Origin: Leucogyrophana mollusca
Taxonomy: Eukaryota > Basidiomycota > Agaricomycetes > Boletales
Reading direction: 5' to 3'
Assembly: GCA_021014945.1 (NCBI GenBank)
Contig: MU266788.1
Location: 2,866-14,490, forward strand
Length of the DNA stretch: 11,625 nt
The notes under the pieces are model-generated. The model worked only from the letters and a program-made list of their open reading frames with translations. It was not told the origin of the DNA and made no database searches. The position numbers and the translations under genes are program-made. The first letter of the stretch is position 1. The number at the start of each line of letters is the position of its first letter. Positions 1-8,948 of this stretch are shown piece after piece.

Positions 1-960
1 TCGGCTCTGTCGCCGCGCTGCTTGAATCGAGTGGACAGGGTGGAAGCGAGGTTGTTCAGGGACGTGGAGTGCTTGGGGTGCCCCGGTGGACGCAACCTGA
101 GCGAGGCACGATGATGATCCATTGCCTGCTCCAACTTCTCTCCCTGGCGGCTCTCCTCGAAATCGGAATATATAACGCGGGCAATGTCATGTACAGAGCG
201 CACAGCGGATGGTTCCAGGTCCCTCATTTCACCCCGCCACTGAGGCTTGGTCGAGCTCTAACAAATATCGTCCCGGTTAGTTCTGACAGTGTAGATGTAA
301 TGAATCATCTACCTCGCCAACGCCGGGACGTTTATCTTCGGTATGTGCAGTTCGTTCGACTTTCACAAAGAGCTGGCCTTCTTCGCAGGGTGCTTTCGCC
401 GGCAGGGTCATATCTAGGGGGGAAATTCAGTCTCTACATCACGGGAACAGGGAGGGGTGAGGCACTTGTAAATTTGCTACCGCATCCCAGCAGCTGCTCG
501 GCAGTAGCCCCCGATTCCCAAATCGCCTTGTCCCCTCCCAAGTTGCCCGGGAGCGCCGCTTTCCAGCATTCGTGCAAACGAAGTGCAATAAATGACCCCT
601 TGTCTGCTCTCCTGAATTCATCTCGATATGGTCAGGCTGCGTGGAGATGTTGAGTCGAGAACACGTACAGTGGAAAACAAGCGTTCCATTCGATGGTTGA
701 GTGAGGGGAGGGTGCTATCTCGGCTGTCCGTCCTTGCTTTCCATCCACCTCCACGACAACGTAGAAGCTCGTCGAGTGGTTATCATCAGACGGAGACAAC
801 GCAGTGGCTCCGACGACTGCAGCCGTTCAAGAAGTTTTAGACTGAGAAACTCAGTGAATATGTCTGCGTACCTGTGAGCAAGAATTCTATCTTTCCTTCC
901 GTGGGTTCCATGTCGCCAAGCACCATCACGAAGGAAATTGGCCGTTAGAGAGGTATATGG
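1..960 (-). pseudogene. C2-TPR protein pseudogene, copy 1 (3' part off left edge)
   Basis: Read on the minus strand, this begins near 960 with a C2-like domain: VVGATALSPSDD, then TSFYVVVEVDGKQGRTAEIA and STIEWNA, typical of the N-terminal C2 module of Agaricomycete TPR proteins. That frame stops at a TGA at 632-634. After a scrambled stretch, a GEVDDS-like linker appears near 310-325. A TAG lies at 258-260, and from there the frame stays open to base 1. That last part holds a TPR unit (AMDHHRASLRLRPPGHP, then SLNNLASTLSTRFKQRGDRA), so the array continues outside the window. Such proteins are cytosolic TPR scaffolds, often ending in a CHAT peptidase-like domain; that end is not in this copy here. 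The 650 bp next to the C2 part align base for base with 4680-5345. Stops and frame changes argue for a pseudogene. A multi-intron gene is the alternative, but the stop inside the C2 fold makes that less likely. Confidence 0.66.
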
Positions 961-2758
961 CGACGAAATGACGGGTAGGCGCGCGCCGCGCATAGGGAAG
1001 TAGTTGGTTGGCTGTTTGATGCGATGCACCAGACGCCCTAATTATAGATTCTATATCGCCCGAGTTATGTTTGGCATCAAGTGATGAACGATGGCGATAC
1101 CAACAGTGGAACGTCGTTGAGTTGAGGCTGATCGAGGATCATGGAGAAGTCTCCGCTGGCAGGGAGTGTCATTGAATGTCGTCCCTCCGAGTCACAACTC
1201 AGCTCCCACTCTTCACCACATCAGCACCTTCATGGTGGAGACAGCCCACTGAGCCCGTGAGTATTTGATTTTAGACTGGGACCTGAGCGCTGCGTTGGAG
1301 TTAGCATCGGCGTTGAACTTTTGAACCATACTGCCAACTGGATCGTGTCCTGCACTGACCCCGCCTGCTCGCACTAGACCGCTGGGCTTGTGAAGTCGGC
1401 GTCGGCGTCTGAAATTGGAAACAATTGCATTACGTCCTGCACTGACGAGTATTTCACTGGCAACCGACGAGCTCTCCATAATCACTGGTATCCGGTGGGG
1501 TCGCCCCCTCCCCCTTGCTTCGCAGACGATATGAACGGGGTCTTCGCTGATGCGCCACCTGCCACGCTGATCGCCACCTCGCCAACACAACCCACTACCA
1601 AAATGCTCCAGCCACCATCCATCCCGCAGCCACTATCTATCGTCCTTTACCCGTGCACCCCTCTCGTAGTTTTCCGGTCAGCGCACCTTCGTCCAAGGCC
1701 CACTTGCCCGGCGTACCCGGAGATCATCCGCCCTTTTGGCAAGGTCCAACTACGACCCCATTACGACGCGGCCAATCGCGCCTGGGACGCCATGCCTCCG
1801 AATCCACTATCCCTGCCCGCAATATCGAGTTTTGGGACGCGTATGATGCTGTGTATGCAATGGGCTGCGAATCCCCCGCAGAGTACGTATTTTATCGTCA
1901 CCCGTTGAGTCGTCTAGCTCCCTCTCCACCACACTCTCGCTCCCACTACACTGTATCACGCAGTCGTATGATGGTCTTTGTCACCTGCTAGCATGATGGC
2001 TCTGCTGTCGAATACTTGGACCACCGTTCCGACAAAGAGGGCTGTGCTATTCTTCGGAGGATCACCGAGGCCCCGTAAGCATCCTTCTGCATGATGCGTG
2101 TCGCAGGGTTGCCGGACTTGTTTGTTTCCAGGCGTCAAAAATTCAACGAATTCACAGCAAGTATGGGTGGGACAGTGCAGACGAGGCCTGCTCCCTCTGA
2201 ACTTCTGGAACACCTCTAAGCTGCCATCTACCCAGAACTCCTCGCGCTCTCCCCATCGAGGTGCTCTGGCGAACGCCGTTTGCGTACCGTGACCAAACCA
2301 CAGGTTGATCCGATTTCTGGACCGTCGAGGACTATGGCACGAGCCGAGCGAACAGAGACTGGTGCGAATGAAGCGTCGCTTTGGTGGATCGCCGGGGTAT
2401 CGAGAATGGAGATGGAAAAGATATGGGTGGCCCATGTGCAGAAGTAATGGAGCCAGCGTGCGCGGGTATGTCTCGCCATCTATGTGACGTCGGAATGTGC
2501 AGAGTATCGCGTATCGTCCGTAATAGGACACCCCTTGACGTATGGTCGTCTTCGAGCAGGACCATGGTGGACACCAGCCGGTGTATGGCGTTTGCTGCTG
2601 ATCAAGGTGGTGCGCTCGCGTCCTCGTCTGCCCTTCGCCCTCGGTATCACCGAGGGCCGATACCTACCGCGGTGTACGGTAAGCACTAGAAACACAAGTC
2701 AAACGCGAACGATGTCATTGACTCGAGCGGAATCCCCCACAGTAAACTCTGTCTTACC
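961..2758. other. Unassigned region, no recognised gene
   Basis: About 1.8 kb without a family I recognise. Open frames on the two strands overlap one another, and none has a clear domain. On plus, 1653-1886 contains a protein-like run, NIEFWDAYDAVYAMGC then ESPAEY. It is followed by a possible donor GTATTT at 1887 and an acceptor CTAG ending at 1991, which would join in phase to EYLDHRSDKEGCAILRRITE (about 2010-2069). Another possible donor, GTAAGC, follows at 2077. This could be a spliced gene or gene relic, but the frame is lost soon after. On minus, 1213-1590 is an open frame of 125 codons with a weak internal repeat. On minus, 1956-2531 (191 codons) shows no motif. Roughly 1000-1200 looks simply non-coding. 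Confidence 0.4.
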
Positions 2759-3217
2759 ATGTCAGACGACGGCACCCAACGAGGCAAGAAACGGCGTCGA
2801 TGTAAATCTCGTGGCCCCAGCATCTCTCAGAACCCTGGATCCAATGATTCCGACACAGTATTGCTGCCTGACTTGTATGAACCCGGCCCCAGTCGATACA
2901 CGAAGCTCGGTTCGGGGGCGGCACAATCGTTCTCAGGTTCGAAAAATGCCTCTTTCGTGTCCACCATTCCATATCGTCTCCGCAGTCTCAAATATTCCGC
3001 CGACGGTAGGAACGAGGTTGGGGGTGCCCTGGTCCGCCTACTTGTTCGTGAGGTAGTGCCCGATAGCGCGCGGTTCGTACAAGATGAACTCATGGTCGTC
3101 CTGGGTGCCCCGATGTCAGTTCTCGTCAAACCAAAAAAACGCGAGATTTCAAATGGAGAAGTCGTAGCGGGGGACGCACGATGTATGGCACCCGTCCAAG
3201 GGGCTGGTGCGTGGTGA
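2759..3217 (+). CDS. Hypothetical protein (possible first exon or relic)
   Basis: A 152-codon open frame with a good start context (TTACCATGTC). The N-terminus is basic and polar (MSDDGTQRGKKRRRCKSRG), resembling a nuclear localisation signal. A Ser/Pro-rich middle (PDLYEPGPSRY) follows, then a more ordered part near residues 85-125 (VGGALVRLLVREVV and FVQDELMVVLGAPM). The tail ends GAGAW before TGA. No family is recognised, and there is no signal peptide or membrane segment. Competing frames overlap it: plus 2484-3056 and minus 2827-3318. It was preferred for its start context and for the charged, low-complexity opening usual in basidiomycete nuclear proteins. It may be only a first exon or a decayed gene. 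Confidence 0.33.
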   Translation: MSDDGTQRGKKRRRCKSRGPSISQNPGSNDSDTVLLPDLYEPGPSRYTKLGSGAAQSFSGSKNASFVSTIPYRLRSLKYSADGRNEVGGALVRLLVREVVPDSARFVQDELMVVLGAPMSVLVKPKKREISNGEVVAGDARCMAPVQGAGAW

Positions 3218-3921
3218 AGGAGGGCCCTCTGCTTGCCCTTGGTGAGGTCGACAGAGATTAGCTCGATCTTCGTCGACGACGGGAACGCGGCGTGGTGAGG
3301 TCGAGAGGCCGAGGCCATATATTCTTAAAGTCATGCTTAGTGTATTCACCGGAGGTCGTGCGGAGGGGGATGGAGGAAAGACAAGGCGGTGCGGAGCTGA
3401 GCTGATGACCTAGTAGCTCTACATATGCATGTGACGGGCGTTCGATGGATGCAGACGTGGCGGGTCGGAGCCCCTGGTGAATGCAATCGGGGGCGCGCTC
3501 GGTGGAGTCCTGTACAGTCAGATAGATTAGAACTGTGCTGGATGTACAAGGAGCGCGATACGATCGATCGCAAGAGCGTATTTATGCATAATGATTGATC
3601 GCACGACCCCGCGCGCACTGTCGTTTGGCGTACGCCGCAGGCATCACGCGAAGCTGTGGGTGCGAGGTTGGCGCTGGCTGGTCGTACATATCTCCCATGA
3701 TACACGATAGAGGTCAGACTAGCAGCGGGGCTCTTGACCGTGATGGACCATTGCATTAGACATAGCTTGAGAAACATGATAAGTACAAACGAGGTGGGGA
3801 GTACATAGCTCCGTCTATGTTAGTGATCGTGCGCCAGACGCCAGAAAACAGAAAAGATATACAAGTCGCACATGTGTACATACGTAGTTGGGAATCATGA
3901 GAACCTCAGTCCCGGCGAAGT
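3218..3921. other. Intergenic stretch, no gene seen
   Basis: A minus-strand open frame at 3346-3777 (143 codons) has no recognisable domain. Its composition (many Ser, Arg, Cys and Pro, with no hydrophobic periodicity) looks like chance. No RNA gene, promoter element or repeat stands out. Confidence 0.45.
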
Positions 3922-4101
3922 GGACGAATGCACAAGTCAAACCCGATCTAAATATCGGTCAACGTCAGCGTTGTGGGGGGCGTTGGGGCGCGGGTTTCGT
4001 GGGGTGGGAGCTTCTGTCCCAGCAATATGAATGAAAGCAGAAGTCAAACTCAATCCAAACTGAAGGAATATCAGTAAACGTCAACGTTGTGAGGAGCATT
4101 A
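3922..4101. repeat. Two-unit degenerate direct repeat
   Basis: Two units in the same orientation, about 3922-3985 and 4028-4101. Shared blocks are AAGTCAAAC (3934 and 4041), ATATC followed by GGTCAACGTCAGCGTTGTG versus AGTAAACGTCAACGTTGTG (from 3952 and 4068), and a GCRTT-type ending. The spacing between blocks is 107 bp at the left and 116 bp at the right, so the units carry indels. It lies just downstream of the 3' end of the minus-strand TPR-CHAT pseudogene. Function unknown. Confidence 0.6.
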
Positions 4102-4139
4102 GAACTCACCGTCAATATCGAACGCAACATTGCGCATCA

Positions 4140-4358
4140 GGCGACACCAAGCCTCGGCGCGAACGAACACGATCCCCCGCTCGAGAGGGACCACTGGCTT
4201 GTCCACCCGTTCACATAGCCTATGTTTAGTGACGCCGCCGCCTTCGAGTAGTCGGACATGCTCTTATAGAACGCCGAGACCATGTGGTGAGCGGTCTCAT
4301 CGACAGCCCACACCGTCCCAATGACGCTATTGAACCACCCCGATAACGTTGGAGTGTA
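4140..4358 (-). other. CHAT domain C-terminal remnant
   Basis: Sub-feature of the copy 2 pseudogene. FNSVIGTVWAVDETAHHMVS and AFYKSM match the conserved late CHAT segment (G-F-x-S-V-I-G-T-x-W-A-V-D-D and the FY helix). After DYSKAAASLN the frame shifts. The next frame reads VPLERGIVFVRAEA, which resembles the usual family ending (V-P-L-E-Q-x-I-V-F-V-H-I-G). One frameshift near 4225 therefore separates the two pieces. Only about the last 70 residues of a domain of roughly 300 remain. Confidence 0.72.
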
Positions 4359-4673
4359 CGATGCGGCATATAGATCACGATTGAGCTCCGCGGCTTCGTC
4401 CAGGTCGACTCTGTCGATGAACTGCTTGAATCGAGTGGAGGGGGTGACAGCGAGGTTGTTCAGGGACATGGAGCGATCGAGGTGCCCTGGTGGATGCAAT
4501 GCCAGGGCTGCACGATTCAGTTCGATGGCTTCGTCCAGGTCGGCTCTGTCGCCACGCTGCTTGAATCGAGTGGACAGGGTGAGAGCGAGGTTGTTCAGGG
4601 ACGAGGAGCGATCGGGGTGCACTGGTGGACGCAACCCGAGCGAGGCATGATGATGATCGATTGCCTCGTCCAA
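4359..4673 (-). other. TPR array remnant (two units)
   Basis: Sub-feature of the copy 2 pseudogene. Residues 1-46 and 47-91 of the open frame are two repeats of about 45 residues. They share D-L-D-E-A-I, then A-L, PP-GH, DRS-SLNNLA and STRFKQ. This is the kinesin-light-chain-like TPR type common in Agaricomycete TPR-CHAT proteins. A third unit starts (VDLDEAAELNRDLYAAS) but is cut by the jump to CHAT sequence. The frame is uninterrupted here. Confidence 0.8.
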
Positions 4674-5347
4674 CTAAATAGTGTCCCTGTCAGTACGGAC
4701 AGTGCAGAACGAACGTATCATGTACCTCGCCAACGGTGGGACGTTCAGCTTTGGTATATGCGGCTCGTTCGACTTTCACATTGAGATAGCCTTTCTCGAA
4801 GGATGTTTTCGCCGGGAGAGTCGTATCTAGGGAGAAAATTGAGTCTCTACATCACGGCAATAGTGGGGAGGAAGGCACTTGTCAGTTTGCTATCGCATCC
4901 CAGCAGCCGCTCGGTGGTAGCTCTTGATTCCCAATCCGCCTTGTCCCTCCTCAAGTGTCCCGGGATCACCGATTTCCAGCACTTGTACAAACGAAGCGCG
5001 ATGTACGATGCCTTGTCTGTCCTCCTGTGGTGATTCGGATATGGTCAGGTAGCGTGGAGATGTTGAGTCGGGAACACGTACAGTTCGATGGGCGACTGAG
5101 GCGAGGGTGCTAGCTCGGCTGTCCGTCCTTGCTTTTCGTCCATCTCGAGGGCAACGTAGAAGCTCGTCGGGTGGTCATCAGATAGAGGCAACCCAGTGGC
5201 CCCGACGACTGCAACGGTTCGGGTAAGTTGTGACCTGAGAAAATTGGACAACATCTCTGCGTACCTGTGGGCGGGGGGTCTATCTGTCGTTCGGTGGACG
5301 CAATATCGCCAGGCATCTGATATCGCGATCACGAAGGAAAATGACAA

Positions 5348-5529
5348 GGGACCACCAACTTGATTAGAATCTGAGTCCCCGGGTTGACTGTGTGTTTGCT
5401 TCCGGGGTCCCAGTTTCGACTTTTTTGGCTATCTTGTTAGTGAGCAGGTATTTTTTACAAGCTATCTAGCACTACAGTTAGCCTGGCCAGGGTTTTGGGA
5501 GAACAAGCCGAAAGAATCTTGGGCGAAAT
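5348..5529. other. Spacer between divergent pseudogenes
   Basis: This lies between the 5' end of the minus-strand C2-TPR copy and the first detectable part of bZIP copy A. It is relatively T-rich around 5408-5460 (a run of T at 5417-5422 and another near 5451-5456). It would have been a shared upstream region for two divergent genes, but no specific promoter element can be named. Confidence 0.35.
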
Positions 5530-6123
5530 TGTGAGGTGGTTGATTCAGATGTCGATGAGACGGTCAAAATTTTTGCGCCACCTTCGATGACTTGATCTTG
5601 CCAATGGGCCACCTCGTCTTCCTCATTCCCGCGCGCCCTGATCAGCTTCGTGGCGATGCCCCTCACACCACCTGCGCTGACCATGCCCCGCCCATAATAC
5701 CAGCCGCAGCCCCATGGCCACATACACCCCATGCGACACTCTCGGAGGTGTTGCGATGAACTCACTTGAATCTTCTACTTTTGCTACCTCTTTCGCACAA
5801 CCGATGTTCCCATCAATCCCCAGCTAGTCGGCACACCCGCTACATCCAAGGCCCTCTGCGACTTTGTCGAGGAGCACGAACATGAAGACGACGATCTCTA
5901 AACTCAACCTCAAACAAAACCCAACTTCCTCGTCTCCGCACAGCCCTCTCGCAAAGGCACCGTCCCCTCCGGCGGCGTGGCAAAGTCGACCCAGCGAAGG
6001 AGAATTCAGCCAAATCACAGGCCCTGAGGATCATCGAGCCGGAGGATTGGCGCCCGAGTCCAGGGTGGTACAAGAAGGAGAAGAGGCAGTTCAGTCATAT
6101 TATAATCTGGGTGCGATGAAAAG

Positions 6124-6355
6124 GTACGCTGTTTCGTTCATCCCACTTCATGCCCCTTCATTTCACTCTTTGCTCTCCATCTCACTTCATCTTTGTCGTC
6201 ACCCTCCCCTTTCCTTCGTCCCCCTTTCCTTCGTCCCCCTCGTGTATCTGTTTCCTTGCGTCCCCGTCCCTTCCCCCTTTTCTTCTTTCTCCCTTTTCTC
6301 CCTTCCTCCCCCTTTTCTCACCCTCACGCATTGCTAACCCTTTCCCACTCCCCAG
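6124..6355 (+). other. Retained intron of bZIP copy A
   Basis: Donor GTACGC follows AAAG. The branch point TTGCTAAC is near 6331-6338 and the acceptor is CCCAG ending at 6355. Joining across it restores codon phase (AAA, then G+AA, TAC), giving the family's K-E-Y at the junction of basic region and zipper. The length of 232 bp is long for a basidiomycete intron. Most of it is a C/T tract from about 6190 to 6330. Having this intron rules out origin as a processed retrocopy. Confidence 0.75.
6211..6240 (+). repeat. Perfect 15-bp tandem pair in intron
   Basis: TTCCTTCGTCCCCCT occurs twice head to tail (6211-6225 and 6226-6240), inside the pyrimidine-rich intron of copy A. The intron remnant of copy B at the same place is also C/T-rich but does not show this exact pair. 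Confidence 0.85.
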
Positions 6356-7408
6356 AATACATAATCACCGTCGAAGGTGACATTGCAGAGCCCGACCACC
6401 TCATCTCCGCCATCCACACCGAGCTCGGCTTCTCCTAGTCCCAGTCCGAAACGTCACCCTCTGCGAGGAGATCGCCGCCCTCAAGTGCTGTCTTCTCCAA
6501 GGCCGCAGCGTGGCGCTTCCTGGCCACGCGCCGTTGCCCGAGGTCTCCGCCGCCGTGTCCTCCGCTGTCTCCTCGACGTCAAACTCACCCCCGGCAGTGA
6601 CGAAAGCGCCCTCGTACAACCCTCACAAAGACCTCCCCACCTCTCCGCGCTTCGGGTCACGCGCGCCGTTTTTGGGCTGCATCGGCTCGGGCGTCACCGT
6701 GCACACGACGCTCGTCCCGCCCCTCGCAGTGTTGAGCGGTGCTGGCGGGGAAGGTGAACGTACTTGGCGGTAGCGGTGTGAGGTCGACGATCTCGAGTGT
6801 CCTTGGCACCAACTCCATGCTGGCGAACCAGGGGGAGAGGCGGGGGGCTGCAGGAGAACATGAATCCTAGGCTGTTGAGCCCAAATGACATGGTCGAGCG
6901 CAAGGGGGCATCCCGGCCCTCAATGCATCAGACTCAACGTCAACTCCCCAGCCCTCCCCAGTACAGCTCTCGACAGTTTCAATATCAACGGTACCTAATC
7001 CTTTAACAGCGCACCAGGCGGCCTCGATTCCTTCTCGGAGAATAACGCGTTCACGCTGAAGAGGCTCGATGCGTACAGGATACAGCTGTGGGGGAAGATG
7101 GCCGTGCAGCAGCATTGGCAGGCGGAGCTCCAACAACAGTAGTACCATACCCAATTCTAATCGTTGTCCCAATTCTAATTACAGTCGCAACAGTGGCAAG
7201 AGTCCGCCCAACAGCAGCAACAAAGTGGACACGATGGGGGATTGGCCCACACTACTTCGCCTCGAAGGTGCGCAAGGGCGCTACCGCCTCCACGTCCCTT
7301 TATTCCCCGCCGGCGCCGTCTGGAAAGGGCGTCGCGCCGCCGGTACCGACGAAAGAACACGCGTACGTGGCTGCGCTCGTGAGCCAGACCTTGCTTGGGG
7401 GGTGAAGG

Positions 7409-7992
7409 CACGACGAGCGGATCCAAAACACCCTGTAGACAGGCTGGGAATTGTTCCTCGAAGGATTATCGAAGTGCTGAAAGTGGGCTGACGGTAACAT
7501 AAATATCTGACCCGTTTTCTTTTAATACATCTGTCTTGTGAGGTGCAATGATCATGTCCGTATTCAAAGTTAAAGAGACGTTTTGGAGGGCCAGCCAATG
7601 CGTAGCGAGAAGTGCAAGGCGCAATGCGTGGAACACCAGACGCGGTTGGCTTTGTCGTAACAGGGCTGCAGTTCCATCAGGCCGGGAGGCCGAATGATTT
7701 TCATACCAATGAGAGAGAGAGCGCGACATAGGACAACGCCCAATGTATCATCGACTCGTGATCACGAGTATCAGGCGTCGGGCGCCTGCTAGTCGGTGGC
7801 ATGGTAGTAGTGAATGAGAGTGCAGCGCAGTATATACGAACCAGATCTCCCTGGTCTATACGTTGTAACCTCGGCCTATCCGATTACCACGCGATGATGG
7901 TGATACATTTCGTCTTTCGACGCGTGCAATGTGCCAGACGAGTGTCTGGTAATGTATACAAGCCCGACACCTTCTTCGACTGAGGCAGCGAG
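7409..7992. other. Intergenic region between two convergent pseudogenes
   Basis: No gene recognised. It holds the downstream sequence of bZIP copy A and of the minus-strand membrane gene. It contains a perfect 16-bp palindrome at 7754-7769, a small GC-rich hairpin at 7772-7788 (stem CAGGCG/CGCCTG) and another hairpin at 7934-7949 (CCAGAC, four-base loop, GTCTGG). Such hairpins are not a standard eukaryotic terminator, so no role is assigned. Confidence 0.45.
7754..7769. repeat. Perfect 16-bp palindrome
   Basis: ACTCGTGATCACGAGT is its own reverse complement. It lies between the ends of two convergent pseudogenes, followed two bases later by a six-base-pair stem with a five-base loop. Confidence 0.85.
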
Positions 7993-8318
7993 CTAAGTGC
8001 GGGAAGGATTGATATGTATCTGGTGTGCACCGGCTGACGCAATCCTAGCACCATTGGATTCGCCACGAAAGGCCACTGGTACCAAGCCAGTCGTCGGAGC
8101 GGTTGAACCGAAAGGCTCCTTGGCGGTCGAGCGCGTCCCTGTGAAGACCGACATGTCGCCTTGAAAATACAGGTCCGCTGTTTTCAGTTTATTCTCAGGT
8201 GGGGTGGTGGCACTTGTGACTGGCGATGTGGCCAAGTCGTGCCGAGATCAGTTCCGTATTGGCAGAGTAGCTGAAGGTGACGATCACGAGAAGGTTGCAG
8301 ACGACGAGCGAAAGTGCG

Positions 8319-8370
8319 CTTAAGAGATGAAGTCAGAGTCGATCAGATCTAATGGAGGCCGTGGGCGCAC
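8319..8370 (-). other. Short intron of the membrane protein pseudogene
   Basis: On minus, donor GTGCGC at 8370 follows ATCGAG. The branch point CTGAC and acceptor TTAAG end at 8319, giving 52 bp, a typical basidiomycete size. It separates GGVTAEIE from ALSLVVCNLLV, which are neighbours in the family. The phase does not join exactly, so one base was probably lost on one side. A second likely intron begins GTGCGTGTCTCT near 8549, ending CTTACAG or CTCCAG upstream of ADVVAD. Confidence 0.55.
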
Positions 8371-8655
8371 CTCGATTTCAGCGGTGACGCCTCCTACGAA
8401 CGATAGTGCGCTGGTTCTTTGGGAGTCTCGCGCGCCGGAGAAGCCTGACGGGTAGACCAACGAGAACTGCATCGGCGACCACATCGGCTGGAGCATTCAT
8501 AAGTAACTATCTGTAAGGGTCGAATGGCAATATTAGACAGAGAGACACGCACTACGTCTCTCGGTGATGAAGACATCAGTTGGAATGGGACATTGTACTA
8601 TCCCTGGGAGTACCATAATGTGGTGTGCGTACGCGAATAGATTTTTACAGTTAGG

Positions 8656-8948
8656 ACGAGAATCCACATGAGGACGAATAAGATAGCGACGAGGGAAGAG
8701 ACAGAGCGGATGACGGAGAAAGCGATGCTTGAGCGAGCGCACCTAAAGTGGATCCGTGTCAGCAGGCTGAGTCCCATGAAGGTGATGAAAAACATACCAC
8801 AGGGTGCATGTGTACGACGAGAATCCACAATAATACGGATGACGGAGAAAATGATACCCAGGCGAGCGCACCTAAAGGAGTGGATCCGTGTCAGCAGGTT
8901 GAGCGCCATGAAGGGGATAGAAACATACCATAGGGTGCATGTGTACGA
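8656..8948 (-). repeat. Tandem duplication inside the membrane protein pseudogene
   Basis: Two adjacent units, 8656-8816 and 8817-8948, each starting ACGAGAATCCACA and ending in GTGCATGTGTACG on the plus strand. Between them 32 bases are missing from the second unit (8830-8835 replaces 8669-8706), and three bases (GAG) are extra. Matching blocks are CGGATGACGGAGAAA (8707, 8836) and GTGTCAGCAGG (8757, 8889). On minus the repeat encodes FMALNLLTRIHSFRCAR, then FMGLSLLTRIHFRCAR, in the same frame. Confidence 0.85.

Larger units (their letters stand above)
4137..5347 (-). pseudogene. C2-TPR-CHAT protein pseudogene, copy 2
   Basis: Read on minus, the C2-like part comes first (VVGATGLPLSDDHPTSFYVA, then EKQGRTAELAPSPQSPIE). 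It ends at a TGA at 5045-5047, the same position as in copy 1. A degraded stretch follows, with a VGEVHD linker near 4700-4735. After a TAG beside 4674, an open frame of 178 codons (4673-4137) holds two TPR units, each with the SLNNLA and STRFKQ signature and RPP/HPP-GH turns. It then jumps into the C-terminal part of a CHAT domain. Family members are regulators in which TPRs control a caspase-like protease. Most of the CHAT domain, including the region expected to carry the catalytic His and Cys, is absent, so no protease activity is expected. Compared with copy 1 it lacks about 130 bp between linker and TPR, and six codons (WNACFP) of the C2 part. Confidence 0.72.
5530..7405 (+). pseudogene. 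bZIP transcription factor pseudogene, copy A
   Basis: Ordered pieces of an Agaricomycete bZIP regulator lie in changing frames. Up to about 5800 only nucleotide similarity to copy B remains. Next come QLVGTPATSKALCDF and an acidic run EEHEHEDDDL, stopped by TAA (5899-5901). EPEDWRPSPGWYKKEKRQF leads into the collapsed basic region, with a TGA at 6117-6119. An intron covers 6124-6355. Exon 2 opens EYIITVEGDIAEPDHLISAI, the start of the leucine zipper, then TAG at 6436-6438 and a one-base loss near 6452. Further pieces are LPGHAPLPEVSAAVSSAVSS, VTVHTTLVPP, LGGSGVRSTISSVLGTNS, LQENMNP, a Gln-rich stretch broken by TAG (7140-7142), and the family C-terminus GPHYFASKVRKGA to LVSQTLLGG ending at 7405. 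The intact protein would bind DNA in the nucleus as a dimer. With no basic region this copy cannot. The N-terminus was not found. Confidence 0.75.

Noticed and set aside
4803..5033. Plus-strand frame conserved between both C2-TPR copies (SYLGRKLSLYIT here, SYLGGKFSLYIT at 409-444)
   Set aside because: The similarity follows from the near gap-free alignment of the duplicated DNA. The family motifs on either side are on the minus strand, so the plus-strand frame is a shadow.
5864..6337. 157-codon plus-strand frame with Pro/Ser-rich, Phe-rich end
   Set aside because: It reads the wrong frame of bZIP copy A exon 1 and then the intron. The acidic EEHEHEDDD and EDWRPSP motifs are in other frames.
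5530..7405. Processed retrocopy origin for the bZIP copies
   Set aside because: Both copies keep the intron at the same site, and no poly-A tract or target-site duplication was seen.
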